From positions 558,001 to 622,000 of the forward strand of contig NZ_JAESVN010000002.1 of the NCBI RefSeq assembly GCF_016765775.1: a stretch of DNA of 64,000 nucleotides. Reading direction: 5' to 3'. Shown one piece after another: positions 8,711 through 16,797 of the stretch. Numbering within the stretch: position 1 is the stretch's first letter; every line of letters starts with the position of its first letter. Made by a program: the position numbers and the translations under genes. The stretch is from Szabonella alba. Lineage in GTDB: Bacteria > Pseudomonadota > Alphaproteobacteria > Rhodobacterales > Rhodobacteraceae. The notes below the pieces were generated by a model that searched no databases, was not told the DNA's origin, and saw only the letters and a program-made list of their open reading frames with translations.

Positions 8711-9481
8711 ATGGATCTGACCGCTGCACCCGGATCCGGGGTACAGGCCGTGCCCTATTGCGGCCCGCTTGTCGCGCCGCAGGATCTGTGGTCGGCATGG
8801 AATACCGATCCCTGGCTGATTGCCGGGCTGGTTTGCGCGTTTGGTGTGATGCTTGCTCATCAAAGAGCCGATGTGGCGGGCAGGGCAGGGTCTGACCGGG
8901 CGCTGGTCATCGCCTTTGCCGGGCTGGGGCTTGCCTTCCTGTCGCCGCTTTGCGCCGCGACAGTCGCGATATTCTCGGCCCGGGCGCTGCATCATCTGGT
9001 GCTGATCTGCCTTGTTGCCCCCGCGCTGGCGCTGGCCCTGCCGCTGCGGGCCCTGCCTGCGACGGTGGGGTTGGCGCTGACTGCGCTTGCACTGGTGCTT
9101 TGGCATGTCCCAGACGTTTATGACGCCGCATGGCGCAGTGATGCGGTTTACTGGCTGCTGCAGGCGTCCCTTTTGCTGCCCGGCTGGATTTTCTGGTCGG
9201 CGGTGCTGAACCCGCGCGATCAAGGGGCGGCGGCACTGTTCGGTCATGCGCTGCTGGTGGGCGGGCTGGCGGGGGTGATGGGGCTGATCGGGGCGGTGCT
9301 GACCTTCGCGCCGGTCGCGCTTTATCCCCATCACCTGCCGGGGGCCGAGGCGCTTGGCATTGGTCTGCTGGCCGATCAGCAGCTTGCCGGACTTGTCATG
9401 TGGGTACCGGGTTTCCTGCCGGTGGCGGGCTTCGGCTTCTGGATGCTGCGTCAGGGCTGGAGACGGGAATTTGCCGCGTGA
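8711..9481 (+). CDS. CtaG-like cytochrome oxidase assembly membrane protein
   Basis: A 256-residue multi-helix membrane protein resembling the caa3-type CtaG family (the DUF-derived family, unrelated to mitochondrial Cox11). It shows the family's spaced motif elements SARALHHLVLI, LWHVPDVYDAA and a late PHHLPGAEALGIGLLADQQ with a C-terminal GFGFW segment. In Bacillus, CtaG is needed for active caa3 oxidase, probably through copper or heme insertion. It is first in the oxidase cluster and overlaps the HemJ-like gene by 4 bp (GTGA). Confidence 0.8.
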   Translation: MDLTAAPGSGVQAVPYCGPLVAPQDLWSAWNTDPWLIAGLVCAFGVMLAHQRADVAGRAGSDRALVIAFAGLGLAFLSPLCAATVAIFSARALHHLVLICLVAPALALALPLRALPATVGLALTALALVLWHVPDVYDAAWRSDAVYWLLQASLLLPGWIFWSAVLNPRDQGAAALFGHALLVGGLAGVMGLIGAVLTFAPVALYPHHLPGAEALGIGLLADQQLAGLVMWVPGFLPVAGFGFWMLRQGWRREFAA

Positions 9482-9954
9482 TTGCGCTCTTGAAATTCCT
9501 GCATATCGCGGCCTTGCTGTGCTGGTGCGCGGCGCTGATCGGCTTTCCGCTGCTGCTGCATCATTACCGGGGCACGCGTGATCAGTCGCGCTTTACCGAA
9601 TACCGGCTGTTGACGCATTACGGCCATGTCGCCTTTGCCACCCCCGCCGCAGTGATCGCGATTGCAGCGGGCACGGCGCTGATCTTCCTTGCCGATATAC
9701 GCGAGACCTGGCTGCTCGTGAAACTGATCTTCGTCTGCGGCATGGTGCTGGTCCATGCCTGGATCGGGCATCTGATCCTGCGCACCGGCGAAAGCCGGGG
9801 CCGCTACCGCATGCCGCAGCCCCTGATCGCGCTGGCGCTTTTGCTGCCGCAGATCACGATCGTGCTGTGGCTGGTGCTCGACAAGCCCGATCTGGGCTGG
9901 ATCGCGGATCTGCTGCCTGCGATGCTGCTGCAACCTCAGGGAGGATCCCTGTGA
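9478..9954 (+). CDS. HemJ/CopD-like four-helix membrane protein
   Basis: A 158-residue protein from GTG 9478 (IALLKFLHIAALLCW), start chosen by the GTGA overlap with ctaG. Four predicted helices carry a histidine in helix 1 (KFLHIAALL), a histidine near LLTHYGHVAF and a lysine in LLVKLIFVCG. This His/Lys pattern resembles the HemJ/UPF0093 group that oxidises protoporphyrinogen, or CopD copper-transport domains. In an oxidase assembly cluster either heme or copper supply would fit. Its 3' end overlaps the convergent DUF2231 gene by 19 bp. Confidence 0.6.
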   Translation: MIALLKFLHIAALLCWCAALIGFPLLLHHYRGTRDQSRFTEYRLLTHYGHVAFATPAAVIAIAAGTALIFLADIRETWLLVKLIFVCGMVLVHAWIGHLILRTGESRGRYRMPQPLIALALLLPQITIVLWLVLDKPDLGWIADLLPAMLLQPQGGSL

Positions 9955-10457
9955 TTGTGCTGCGTACCGATCTGATAGTCGAAGACCAGTTTGCCGCCAT
10001 GCCATCCGGTGATGGCGGTCATGCCCGCCGTCACCATCGACATCAGGATGCCCCAGGGCAGCACGGCCGCTGTCGCATCCTCCAGTCGGATGATCCAGTT
10101 CGCGCCAAGCAGCGACAGCAGCATGACCGCAAGGATAAAATGGTTCCAGCTGGCCGAGCGGATGCGGATGCCCGGCACGATCAAGAGTTCAAGCGTTCCG
10201 ACAAGCCCGGCCAGAACCCCGACCAGAAAGCCCACGCCCGTGGACCACAGCGCGACGCGCGGCCAGAACCCGTCACCCGTCCACCAATACAGGCCATCGG
10301 CGGCAAAGGCGCAAAAGGCCAGCGTGATGGGAAAGGCCACCATCATCGCATGCAGCGGATGGCCCGCCAGTGCGACGCGGGATTCGGTCATGTCGAAACT
10401 GGCGCTTTCCTGCACGGGATCTTTCAGCCGCCGGGCCGGGCCGGGTTTTCTGCGCAT
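9936..10457 (-). CDS. DUF2231 membrane protein
   Basis: A 173-residue protein with about four helices. The conserved start of the domain is HPLHAMMVAFPITLAFCAF, and the later GWHGGKLVFDYQIG is a typical DUF2231 ending; both histidine motifs could bind heme or metal. A shorter start at MTESRVALAGHPLHA is possible. The family is often encoded beside cytochrome oxidases or thermal-stress genes, and its biochemical role is unknown. It runs against the oxidase genes on the opposite strand, overlapping the HemJ-like gene at its end. Confidence 0.8.
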   Translation of the reverse strand: MRRKPGPARRLKDPVQESASFDMTESRVALAGHPLHAMMVAFPITLAFCAFAADGLYWWTGDGFWPRVALWSTGVGFLVGVLAGLVGTLELLIVPGIRIRSASWNHFILAVMLLSLLGANWIIRLEDATAAVLPWGILMSMVTAGMTAITGWHGGKLVFDYQIGTQHNHRDPP

Positions 10458-10511
10458 ATCTGGTCTCGTCTGGCGGGGGGCGGGCCGCAGGCGGCCTGCC
10501 GGTGGCGGAAG

Positions 10512-11216
10512 GTCCTTCGAAGGTTAAAGCCCCTTTGCCTGCTTCCGGTTCCGTTAGTTGCGGGCTGCGGCGGGCCGCTGTCAACGCTGGATCCGGCCGG
10601 TCCCTCGGCCGGGCTGATTGCGGGGCTGTGGTGGGTCATGCTGGCGGGGGCGGCGGCTCTGACGCTTTTCGTGCTGGTACTGCTGGCGTTTTCCTGGGGC
10701 CGTTCGGGGCAAGAGGCCGCGACCGGACGGGTCTGGACGCTGGGCCTTGGTCTGGGCCTGACCCTGCCGGTGCTGGCCGCGCTGGTCGGCTACGGGTTCT
10801 GGGTCGGGGAGCGTATCCTGCCGCGCGATGACGGGGCGCTGCGCGTCACCGCCACGGCGCGGCAATGGGGCTGGCAGTTCACCCAGCCCGGCCCGGATGG
10901 CCGCCCGGTCACCACCGAGAATGTGCTTTATGTTCCCGCAGGCCAGCCCTTCGATATCGAGATCACCGCAACCGATGTGATCCACAGTTTCTGGGTGCCG
11001 CGACTGGGCGGCAAGATGGATGCCGTGCCCGGCCGCATCAATGTCGCGCGGCTGACCGCCGGCACACCGGGAGAGCTGGAGGGGCTATGCGCCGAGTTTT
11101 GCGGGCTGGGCCATTCCGCGATGCGCTTTAGCGTGATCGTTTATGAACCGGGGGCCTTCCCCGAGATTGACCAGACCGCGACCGCTGCCGGTCGCGACGG
11201 CGCGGAGGCACCATGA
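10512..11216 (+). CDS. coxB: Cytochrome c oxidase subunit II (CuA lipoprotein), start unclear
   Basis: The frame encodes a lipoprotein signal (RRLKPLCLLPVPLVAGC, lipobox LVAGC), two membrane helices, and a CuA domain with VIHSFWVPRLGGKMDAVPG followed by CAEFCGLGHSAM, the C-x3-C-x3-H-x2-M CuA ligand set. It therefore accepts electrons from cytochrome c. There is no in-frame ATG, GTG or TTG between 10443 and 10637, although the signal peptide is intact; 10512 (GTC) is given only because it includes the positively charged n-region. The gene ends in a 4-bp overlap with subunit I. Confidence 0.85.
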   Translation, partial: VLRRLKPLCLLPVPLVAGCGGPLSTLDPAGPSAGLIAGLWWVMLAGAAALTLFVLVLLAFSWGRSGQEAATGRVWTLGLGLGLTLPVLAALVGYGFWVGERILPRDDGALRVTATARQWGWQFTQPGPDGRPVTTENVLYVPAGQPFDIEITATDVIHSFWVPRLGGKMDAVPGRINVARLTAGTPGELEGLCAEFCGLGHSAMRFSVIVYEPGAFPEIDQTATAAGRDGAEAP

Positions 11217-13765
11217 CCGGACCTGTCCGCCCCGATGATCTGCCCGATCCCTTGCCCGGTCCTGCCGCCCCGGAACTGCGCGCCAACCCGCCGCAGCGCG
11301 CGCTGCGGCTGCACCGGGAACTGACCCGTGTCTGGTCGGATGCGCCGGGGTTTTATGGCTGGCTCGCCTCGGTCAACCATACCAGCATCGGGCGGCGCTT
11401 CATGGCGACGGCCTGTTTCTTCTTTGCCATCGGCGGCGTGCTGTCCATGCTGATCCGGGCGCAGCTTGCCACCCCGCGCGGGGCCTTTCTGGACAGTGCC
11501 CTGTATAACCAGATCTTCACGATGCATGGCAGCATCATGATGTTCCTGTTCGCCATTCCGATGCTGGAAGGGCTGGCGCTGTGGCTTTTGCCCAAGATCC
11601 TCGGCGCGCGCGACATGGCCTTTCCGCGTCTCTCGGCGCTGGGATACTGGTGCTATCTGTTCGGCGGCACGATCATCCTGATTTCGCTGCTGGCCGGGGT
11701 CGCGCCCGATGGCGGCTGGTTCATGTATGTGCCGCTGTCCGACAAGACCCATACGCCCGGCATCAATGCCGATGTCTGGCTGCTGGGCATCACCTTTGTC
11801 GAGATTTCCGCCGTGGCGGCTGCGGTCGAGATCACCGTGACCATCCTGCGCTGCCGCGCCGCTGGAATGGCGCTGACGCGGATGCCGCTGATGGGCTGGT
11901 ATCTGCTGGGCACCAGCGGGATGATGCTGGTGGGCTTTCCGCCGCTGATCCTCGGCTCGATCCTGCTGGAGGTGGAACGCGCCTTCGGCTGGCCCTTCTT
12001 CGATGTGGCGCGGGGCGGTGACCCGCTGCTGTGGCAGCATCTGTTCTGGCTGTTCGGGCACCCGGAGGTCTATATCATCTTCCTGCCTGCGGCGGGGGCG
12101 CTGTCGACGATCATTCCGGTGCTGTGTCGCACCACGATCCTGGGTTACAGCGCCATTGTCGCGGCGATCCTCGGGCTGGTCTTCCTGTCCTTCGGTCTGT
12201 GGGTGCATCACATGTTCACCGTGGGCATCCCGCATATGGCACTGGGCTTTTTCTCGGCGGCCTCGGCGCTGGTGGCGGTGCCGACAGCGGTGCAGGTCTT
12301 TGCATGGATCGGCACGATCCGGCAGGGCAGGCCGCAACTGCATCTGCCGATGCTGTATGTTCTGGGGTTCTTTCTGACCTTCGTGATGGGCGGGCTGACC
12401 GGGGTGATGCTGGCCATCGTGCCCTTCAACTGGCAGGCGCATGACACGGCCTTTGTCACGGCGCATCTGCATTATGTGCTGATCGGCGGTTTCGTCTTTC
12501 CGATGATGGCGGCGCTGACCTATTGGATGCCGCTGCTTTCGGGTCGCGAACGGATCCCCCGGCTGGGTGAGGCGGCGTTCTGGCTGATCCTCATCGGCTT
12601 TCATGGCACGTTCTTCATCATGCATCTGACCGGGCTGCTGGGAATGCCGCGCCGGATCGACATCTATCCTGACAATCCCGAATGGGTGCTGCCCAATCTG
12701 ATTTCGTCGATCTTCGGCATGGTTCTGTCCATTGGGTTCGCGCTGTTCGCCTTTGATCTGGCGCTGCAATGGATCTTTGGCGCGCGCAGCCGCCGCAACC
12801 CGTGGCAGGCGCCGACGCTGGACTGGGCGATGCCGCTGCCCGCCCCTGCCTATAACTTCGCCTCGCTGCCTTTGCCCGGGCGGGACGATGCGGGCGCAAT
12901 TCTGGCGCTGGCACGAGGGGAGGGGATCCTGCCCGGCGCGCCGCGCGGCTGGCGTGAGGTGCTGGTGGTCGAGCCGGGCAGCGGAGCGCCGCAGCATATT
13001 GCCGTCCTGCCCGGCAACACGCTGCTGCCACTGGCAACCGCCGCCACCATCGGCAGTTTCTTCCTGCTGATGCTGGCGGGGCTTTACGCGCTGACGCCAC
13101 TTGCGCTGATCGCGATCGTGCTGGTCGGCTGGCGCTGGGGCGCGTTCATGGGATGCAGGCAAGACCCTGCGCCGGTCAAGGCCGCGCCGGGGCTGGTGCT
13201 GCCGCTGCACTGGACCTGCCGCGCGACACTGGCCCATGCTGGCGCGGTGGCAACGCTGGTGGCGGACGGGGCGCTTTATGCCTGTCTCTTGTTCGGTGTC
13301 GGTTTTCTGTCGGTCGTGGCACCGCAATGGCCCGCGCCGCAATCGGGGCTTGGCACGGCCCTGACGCTGCTGCTCGCCTTGCCCTGCCTGCTGGCACTGG
13401 GGCTGGCCAGCCTTGCCGCGCGCCGGACCGAGGCGCTGCGGGCCGAAGCGGCGGGCCGCCGCTGGGCGCTGACGGGGGTGCTGGCGGGCCTTGTCGCGCT
13501 GGTCGCGCTGGCCGGACTGGCCCTGATGCTGGACGATCCGCGCCGCCATGCCCGCGACGCGCTGCGCGGCGTGCTGCTGGGGTTTGCCCTGTTCCACGTG
13601 GCGCTGGCGCTGATCTTCGCGTGGCGCACATGGTGCGACCTGCGTGACGGGCGCATGGGGCCCGCGCGCCGGGGGGCGGCACCGGTCTGGCGGCTCTGGC
13701 AGGATTTCGCGCTGGCGACCAGCCTTGTCTCGGCCCTGCTGGTCATCGGGCAAGAGGTGCTGTGA
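11213..13765 (+). CDS. coxA: Heme-copper oxidase subunit I with fused subunit III-like tail
   Basis: An 850-residue protein. Residues about 50-540 are subunit I: GHPEVYIIF (Cu-B histidine and the E286-type glutamate), WVHHMF (Cu-B His pair), TAHLHYV (heme a3/a ligands) and MPRR. The remaining 300 residues hold about seven further helices like a fused subunit III, as in caa3 oxidases. By hand alignment with Rhodobacter/Paracoccus subunit I, TGIKxFSW is TAVQVFAW here, so the K-channel lysine is Gln. The D-channel asparagines are also replaced (LALWLLP for GNYxxP; PRLSALG for PRMNNLS), while the entry Asp (GARDMAFP) is kept. Heme and copper ligands look intact, so it should reduce oxygen, perhaps with altered proton pumping. 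Confidence 0.9.
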   Translation: MTGPVRPDDLPDPLPGPAAPELRANPPQRALRLHRELTRVWSDAPGFYGWLASVNHTSIGRRFMATACFFFAIGGVLSMLIRAQLATPRGAFLDSALYNQIFTMHGSIMMFLFAIPMLEGLALWLLPKILGARDMAFPRLSALGYWCYLFGGTIILISLLAGVAPDGGWFMYVPLSDKTHTPGINADVWLLGITFVEISAVAAAVEITVTILRCRAAGMALTRMPLMGWYLLGTSGMMLVGFPPLILGSILLEVERAFGWPFFDVARGGDPLLWQHLFWLFGHPEVYIIFLPAAGALSTIIPVLCRTTILGYSAIVAAILGLVFLSFGLWVHHMFTVGIPHMALGFFSAASALVAVPTAVQVFAWIGTIRQGRPQLHLPMLYVLGFFLTFVMGGLTGVMLAIVPFNWQAHDTAFVTAHLHYVLIGGFVFPMMAALTYWMPLLSGRERIPRLGEAAFWLILIGFHGTFFIMHLTGLLGMPRRIDIYPDNPEWVLPNLISSIFGMVLSIGFALFAFDLALQWIFGARSRRNPWQAPTLDWAMPLPAPAYNFASLPLPGRDDAGAILALARGEGILPGAPRGWREVLVVEPGSGAPQHIAVLPGNTLLPLATAATIGSFFLLMLAGLYALTPLALIAIVLVGWRWGAFMGCRQDPAPVKAAPGLVLPLHWTCRATLAHAGAVATLVADGALYACLLFGVGFLSVVAPQWPAPQSGLGTALTLLLALPCLLALGLASLAARRTEALRAEAAGRRWALTGVLAGLVALVALAGLALMLDDPRRHARDALRGVLLGFALFHVALALIFAWRTWCDLRDGRMGPARRGAAPVWRLWQDFALATSLVSALLVIGQEVL

Positions 13766-14073
13766 TGGGCTGGCTGTTCCGGGTGTTGGCCGGGCCGATG
13801 CTGTGGGCAATCCTGTTTGCAGCAGTCTATGCCCTGCATGGCATCGGCTGTGCGCGTGGCTGGCCTGCAATCGCCACCCCGCTTGGCAATCTGCATCTGG
13901 TTGCCATGGCGCTGCTCTGGCTGACCGGGCTGGCGCTGCATGTCCTGATCCTGCTGCGCCTGCCGCAGGGGACTGCGCGGGCCGAGCACCTGCCCCGGCT
14001 GGGCGCGGGGATCGGCCTTGTCGCGACGCTGCTGACCCTGTCGCCCGTGATTCTGATCTCGACCTGCGGCTAG
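13765..14073 (+). CDS. Small membrane protein of the oxidase operon
   Basis: A 102-residue protein from ATG 13765, overlapping the oxidase stop by 1 bp (TGATG); GTG 13762 is also possible. It has three hydrophobic segments (LWAILFAAVYALHGIGCA, LVAMALLWLTGLALHVLIL, GIGLVATLLTLSPVILIS). The size and position are those of a subunit IV or accessory protein of a heme-copper oxidase, but I do not recognise a named family. Confidence 0.65.
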   Translation: MGWLFRVLAGPMLWAILFAAVYALHGIGCARGWPAIATPLGNLHLVAMALLWLTGLALHVLILLRLPQGTARAEHLPRLGAGIGLVATLLTLSPVILISTCG

Positions 14074-14105
14074 GCTGGCGGCACTCTGTTCTGCCATCTC
14101 CCTCC

Positions 14106-14146
14106 TGCGGCGCTTTGCGCGGATCAATCTGGAACAAAGCGCCGCA
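14106..14146. repeat. Perfect 12-bp inverted repeat upstream of DUF1403 gene
   Basis: TGCGGCGCTTTG (14106-14117) and CAAAGCGCCGCA (14135-14146) are exact reverse complements separated by 17 bp. The repeat lies in the 91-bp gap between the oxidase operon and the DUF1403-ScpB pair, ending 18 bp before the DUF1403 ATG. There is no T-run, so a simple intrinsic terminator is less likely than an operator or protein-binding site. Confidence 0.6.
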
Positions 14147-14164
14147 AGCCATTAGGCTGCGTCC

Positions 14165-15058
14165 ATGAACACCGCCCCGCCCTTGCAGGACTTCCTGCCC
14201 CTTCCCCCGCTTGCGGGCTGGATCAGCCGGGGCGCGTCCGGGGAAGACCCCGAGGATGCCGCCTTCCGGTCGGGCGCGGCACTGGCGCATCTGGCGCTTG
14301 CGGCCCGTCATCCGGGCGTGCCGCAGCCGCTTTGGCGGGCGCGACTGGCGCTTGGCGCGGCGGAAAACGGGGCCACCCTTGCCGGGCGGCGCGACGGGGC
14401 GGGCGCGCTGCGCGATGCGCTGGCCTTCCTGCGCCCCGGAGACCAGCCCGGCCCGGGCGGTGAGATCTGGCGCCATTGGGACCGGGCCGCCGCACGCCGG
14501 ATTTCGACACAAACCCTCACCTCGACGCTGCCCGCGCTGGAGCCTGACCTTATCACCGAGGCACTGACCCGGACGGGGGCCGAAGGCAGCCCCGTGGCCT
14601 GCGCGGCGATGGCGCTGCAAAGGGTGCTGACGCATCATCCGCGCGCCGCCCTTCCGGCGCTGGTCCTTGCCGATGCCGCATTGTCGCGCGCTTTGGGGCT
14701 GGACCATCTGCTGCCGCTGCTGGGATCGGGCCTGAAACCGCGTGATCTGCAGCGGCGCGATGCGGATCTGCGGCTGGCCTGTCATCGCGCCGTTCTGCGC
14801 GCGGCGGGCCCGGCGCTGGGGCTGGCGGCGGATCTGGCGCGCCGGGCGGCGCGGTTGCAGACCGTCGCGCCGAAACTGCGTGCAAAGGGAGCGGAACGCG
14901 CGGTTGCCCTGTTCCTGCGTCAGGATGCGCTGGCCCCGGCTGCCCTGACCGCCTTCATGTCTGATCGCGCGGCCCGCAGGCTGTGTGACCGGCTGGTGGA
15001 TCTGGGGGCGCTGCGGGAACTCACGGGGCGGGACAGTTTCCGCCTTTACGGGCTTTGA
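14165..15058 (+). CDS. DUF1403 family protein
   Basis: A 297-residue, almost entirely helical, Ala/Arg/Leu-rich soluble protein starting MNTAPPLQDFLPLPPLAGWI. It resembles the DUF1403 family of alphaproteobacteria, which is commonly encoded directly before an ScpB-like gene, as here (1-bp gap). There are no membrane segments or recognisable catalytic motifs. The pairing suggests a partner for ScpB in DNA organisation or segregation, but no function is established. Confidence 0.7.
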   Translation: MNTAPPLQDFLPLPPLAGWISRGASGEDPEDAAFRSGAALAHLALAARHPGVPQPLWRARLALGAAENGATLAGRRDGAGALRDALAFLRPGDQPGPGGEIWRHWDRAAARRISTQTLTSTLPALEPDLITEALTRTGAEGSPVACAAMALQRVLTHHPRAALPALVLADAALSRALGLDHLLPLLGSGLKPRDLQRRDADLRLACHRAVLRAAGPALGLAADLARRAARLQTVAPKLRAKGAERAVALFLRQDALAPAALTAFMSDRAARRLCDRLVDLGALRELTGRDSFRLYGL

Positions 15059-15059
15059 C

Positions 15060-15653
15060 ATGGCGCGCAAGGATCCTGAACCGGGGTTCGACCGCGAACT
15101 GGCGGCCCTGCCCGCCGATCTGCGCTGGCGCGAATGGATGCGGCGGATCGAGGCGGTGCTGTTTGCCTCATCCCAGCCCGTCGCGCGGGAAGATCTGGCC
15201 CGGATCGTGGGGCAGGCCGTGCCGCTGGACCTGCTGATCGCCGATCTGGCGGCGGATCTGTCGGACCGGCCCTATGAACTGGTCCGCAGCGGCCCGGGCT
15301 GGCTGCTGCGCACGCGGCCCGCCTATGCGCCGGTGATCCGGGCGGTGGCGGATCCGGGACCGCAGGCGCTGAACCTCGGCGAATTCGATCTGGCGGTGCT
15401 GGCGGCCATCGCCTTTCATCAGCCGATCACCCGCGAGGGGCTGAAGGAGATTTTCGGGCGTGAGGTCAGCCGTGACCTGATCGGGCGGCTGGCCGAGCGC
15501 GATCTTGTCACCACCGGCCCTCGCGCGCCCCGCCGTGGCGCGCCCTATACTTTCGTGACGACCGAGGTGTTTCTGGCAGCCTTCGATCTTGAAACGCTGC
15601 AGGACCTGCCCGATGCCGAACAGCTTGCCGATGCCGGACTGGCCCGGGGGTAA
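15060..15653 (+). CDS. ScpB-like SMC-Scp complex protein
   Basis: A 197-residue protein with ScpB features: an N-terminal winged helix (RRIEAVLFASSQPVAREDLA) and a second one (FDLAVLAAIAFHQPITREGL then FGREVSRDLIGRLAERDLV). ScpB works with ScpA and SMC in chromosome organisation. No ScpA is adjacent; instead the partner is DUF1403. This is probably the accessory paralogue rather than the housekeeping ScpB, which normally neighbours scpA. Confidence 0.8.
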   Translation: MARKDPEPGFDRELAALPADLRWREWMRRIEAVLFASSQPVAREDLARIVGQAVPLDLLIADLAADLSDRPYELVRSGPGWLLRTRPAYAPVIRAVADPGPQALNLGEFDLAVLAAIAFHQPITREGLKEIFGREVSRDLIGRLAERDLVTTGPRAPRRGAPYTFVTTEVFLAAFDLETLQDLPDAEQLADAGLARG

Positions 15654-16085
15654 AGGCCCGGGTGCCGCGCGGCGGAGCCTTTGCGTTGCGGGTCAGGGTC
15701 AGCCCTGTGCCGGTTCTGCGGTCCTCGGGACCGGTGGCCGTGGAGACCGGAGGACAGGGAAATCGTGGGGGCATCGCGGGCAGGCAGCTTGGCACGTCCG
15801 GGGCAAGCCGGGCCTCGCCCCGGGCACAGGGGCCGGTGGGGATGATGACGGCCAGCCATGGGCACATCTTGCCCCTTGGGCGCACGGGACACATGAGCCG
15901 AGGCGATGGCCGCGCCCAAGGGGCGCAAGGCCGATACCGCAGGCCGTATCCGACGGATCGCCCGGGGGGCGATGCGCCGCGCCGCTGATCATGGCCCGGC
16001 ATGGGCCGGTATGGGGCCGCGCAATGCGCCGGTCCCGTGATTGTCGTATCCCGGCCACCGGCCAGCGCCTGACGCGGGGCCGGGG
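15654..16085. other. Palindrome-rich intergenic region
   Basis: A 432-bp gap between the convergent scpB-like gene and flgD. Open frames on both strands look like random high-GC translation (Pro/Arg/Gly-rich) and are not called. The region holds a 13-bp inverted repeat (15871-15924), an interrupted GATAC/GTATC palindrome near 15931-15948, and reiterated GGCCCGGCATGG-like units around 15990-16015. Confidence 0.5.
15871..15924. repeat. Perfect 13-bp inverted repeat with 28-bp spacer
   Basis: GCCCCTTGGGCGC (15871-15883) and GCGCCCAAGGGGC (15912-15924) are exact reverse complements. It sits about 220 bp past the scpB-like stop and 160 bp past the flgD stop, so it could be a shared convergent terminator-like structure, a small RNA, or a protein-binding site. 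Confidence 0.6.
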
Positions 16086-16781
16086 TCACGGCGCCATGCG
16101 CAGCGCGGTGATTTCGGTCGCGTCCAGCGTCACGCCCCCGGCCAGCACAAGGCGGTTGCCGCCCGCCCCACCCTGCGCCTCAAGAATCCTGCCATAGCTT
16201 TCCACGGGGCCGCTGCCCAGAAACGCCCCCTCGCGATACTGTTCGACGCTCAGCCGGTACTGCCCCGGCGGCAGGGGCGCGCCGGTGATCGACTGCCCTT
16301 CCCATAGGAATTCCTCGGTGCCGGGGATGATATCCTCACGCCCGACAACCGTGCCTGCGGCATCGGTCACGACCAGAACCGTCCGGTCGGCCTGCGGATT
16401 CTGGCCGGGCAGAAGGGTGACCGGATCCCCCCCGAACCCCACCGGCCCGGCATGTCGCGCCTCCTGACCGACCCAAGCGGCAAGCTGCGCCATGCCCAGA
16501 AGCGCGAACTGCCCTTCCAGCCCTTGCAGAAGCTGATTGGTCCGGGTCTGCTGCTCCACCCCTGAGAATGTCGCAAGCTGTACCGCGAAATCGGTGGATT
16601 CCATCGGGTTGAGCGGATCCTGATTCTGCATCTGCGTGGTCAGCATTTTCAGGAATGTGTCGAAATCCGAGGAGATGCCCGGCGCTTCCTCGCGCCCGCC
16701 CCTGCGGGCGTCCCCGGGGCCGGAGGCACCCGAAGTGTCGGGCTGCACCCGATACCAGGATGCGATGTCGGTTGCGTCCAT
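16086..16781 (-). CDS. flgD: Flagellar hook assembly scaffold FlgD
   Basis: A 231-residue protein starting MDATDIASWYRVQ. The core DFDTFLKMLTTQMQNQDPLN, then STDFAVQLATFSGVEQQ, is the signature of FlgD, followed by a C-terminal FLN/tudor-like region (VTDAAGTVVGREDIIPG). FlgD caps the growing hook and is released on completion. It follows fliK by 16 bp on the same strand, matching the functional pair of hook cap and hook-length ruler. Confidence 0.93.
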   Translation of the reverse strand: MDATDIASWYRVQPDTSGASGPGDARRGGREEAPGISSDFDTFLKMLTTQMQNQDPLNPMESTDFAVQLATFSGVEQQTRTNQLLQGLEGQFALLGMAQLAAWVGQEARHAGPVGFGGDPVTLLPGQNPQADRTVLVVTDAAGTVVGREDIIPGTEEFLWEGQSITGAPLPPGQYRLSVEQYREGAFLGSGPVESYGRILEAQGGAGGNRLVLAGGVTLDATEITALRMAP

Positions 16782-16797
16782 TCTGTACCCTTTCCTG

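Noticed and set aside
11141-15070. Open frame of 1309 codons on the minus strand
   Set aside because: It runs antisense through the oxidase, DUF1403 and small membrane genes and its product is Arg/Gln/His/Pro-rich without domains, the usual shadow of a high-GC coding strand.
15508-16197. Overlapping frames on both strands between scpB and flgD
   Set aside because: Pro/Arg/Gly-rich translation typical of palindromic high-GC non-coding DNA; no initiation context.
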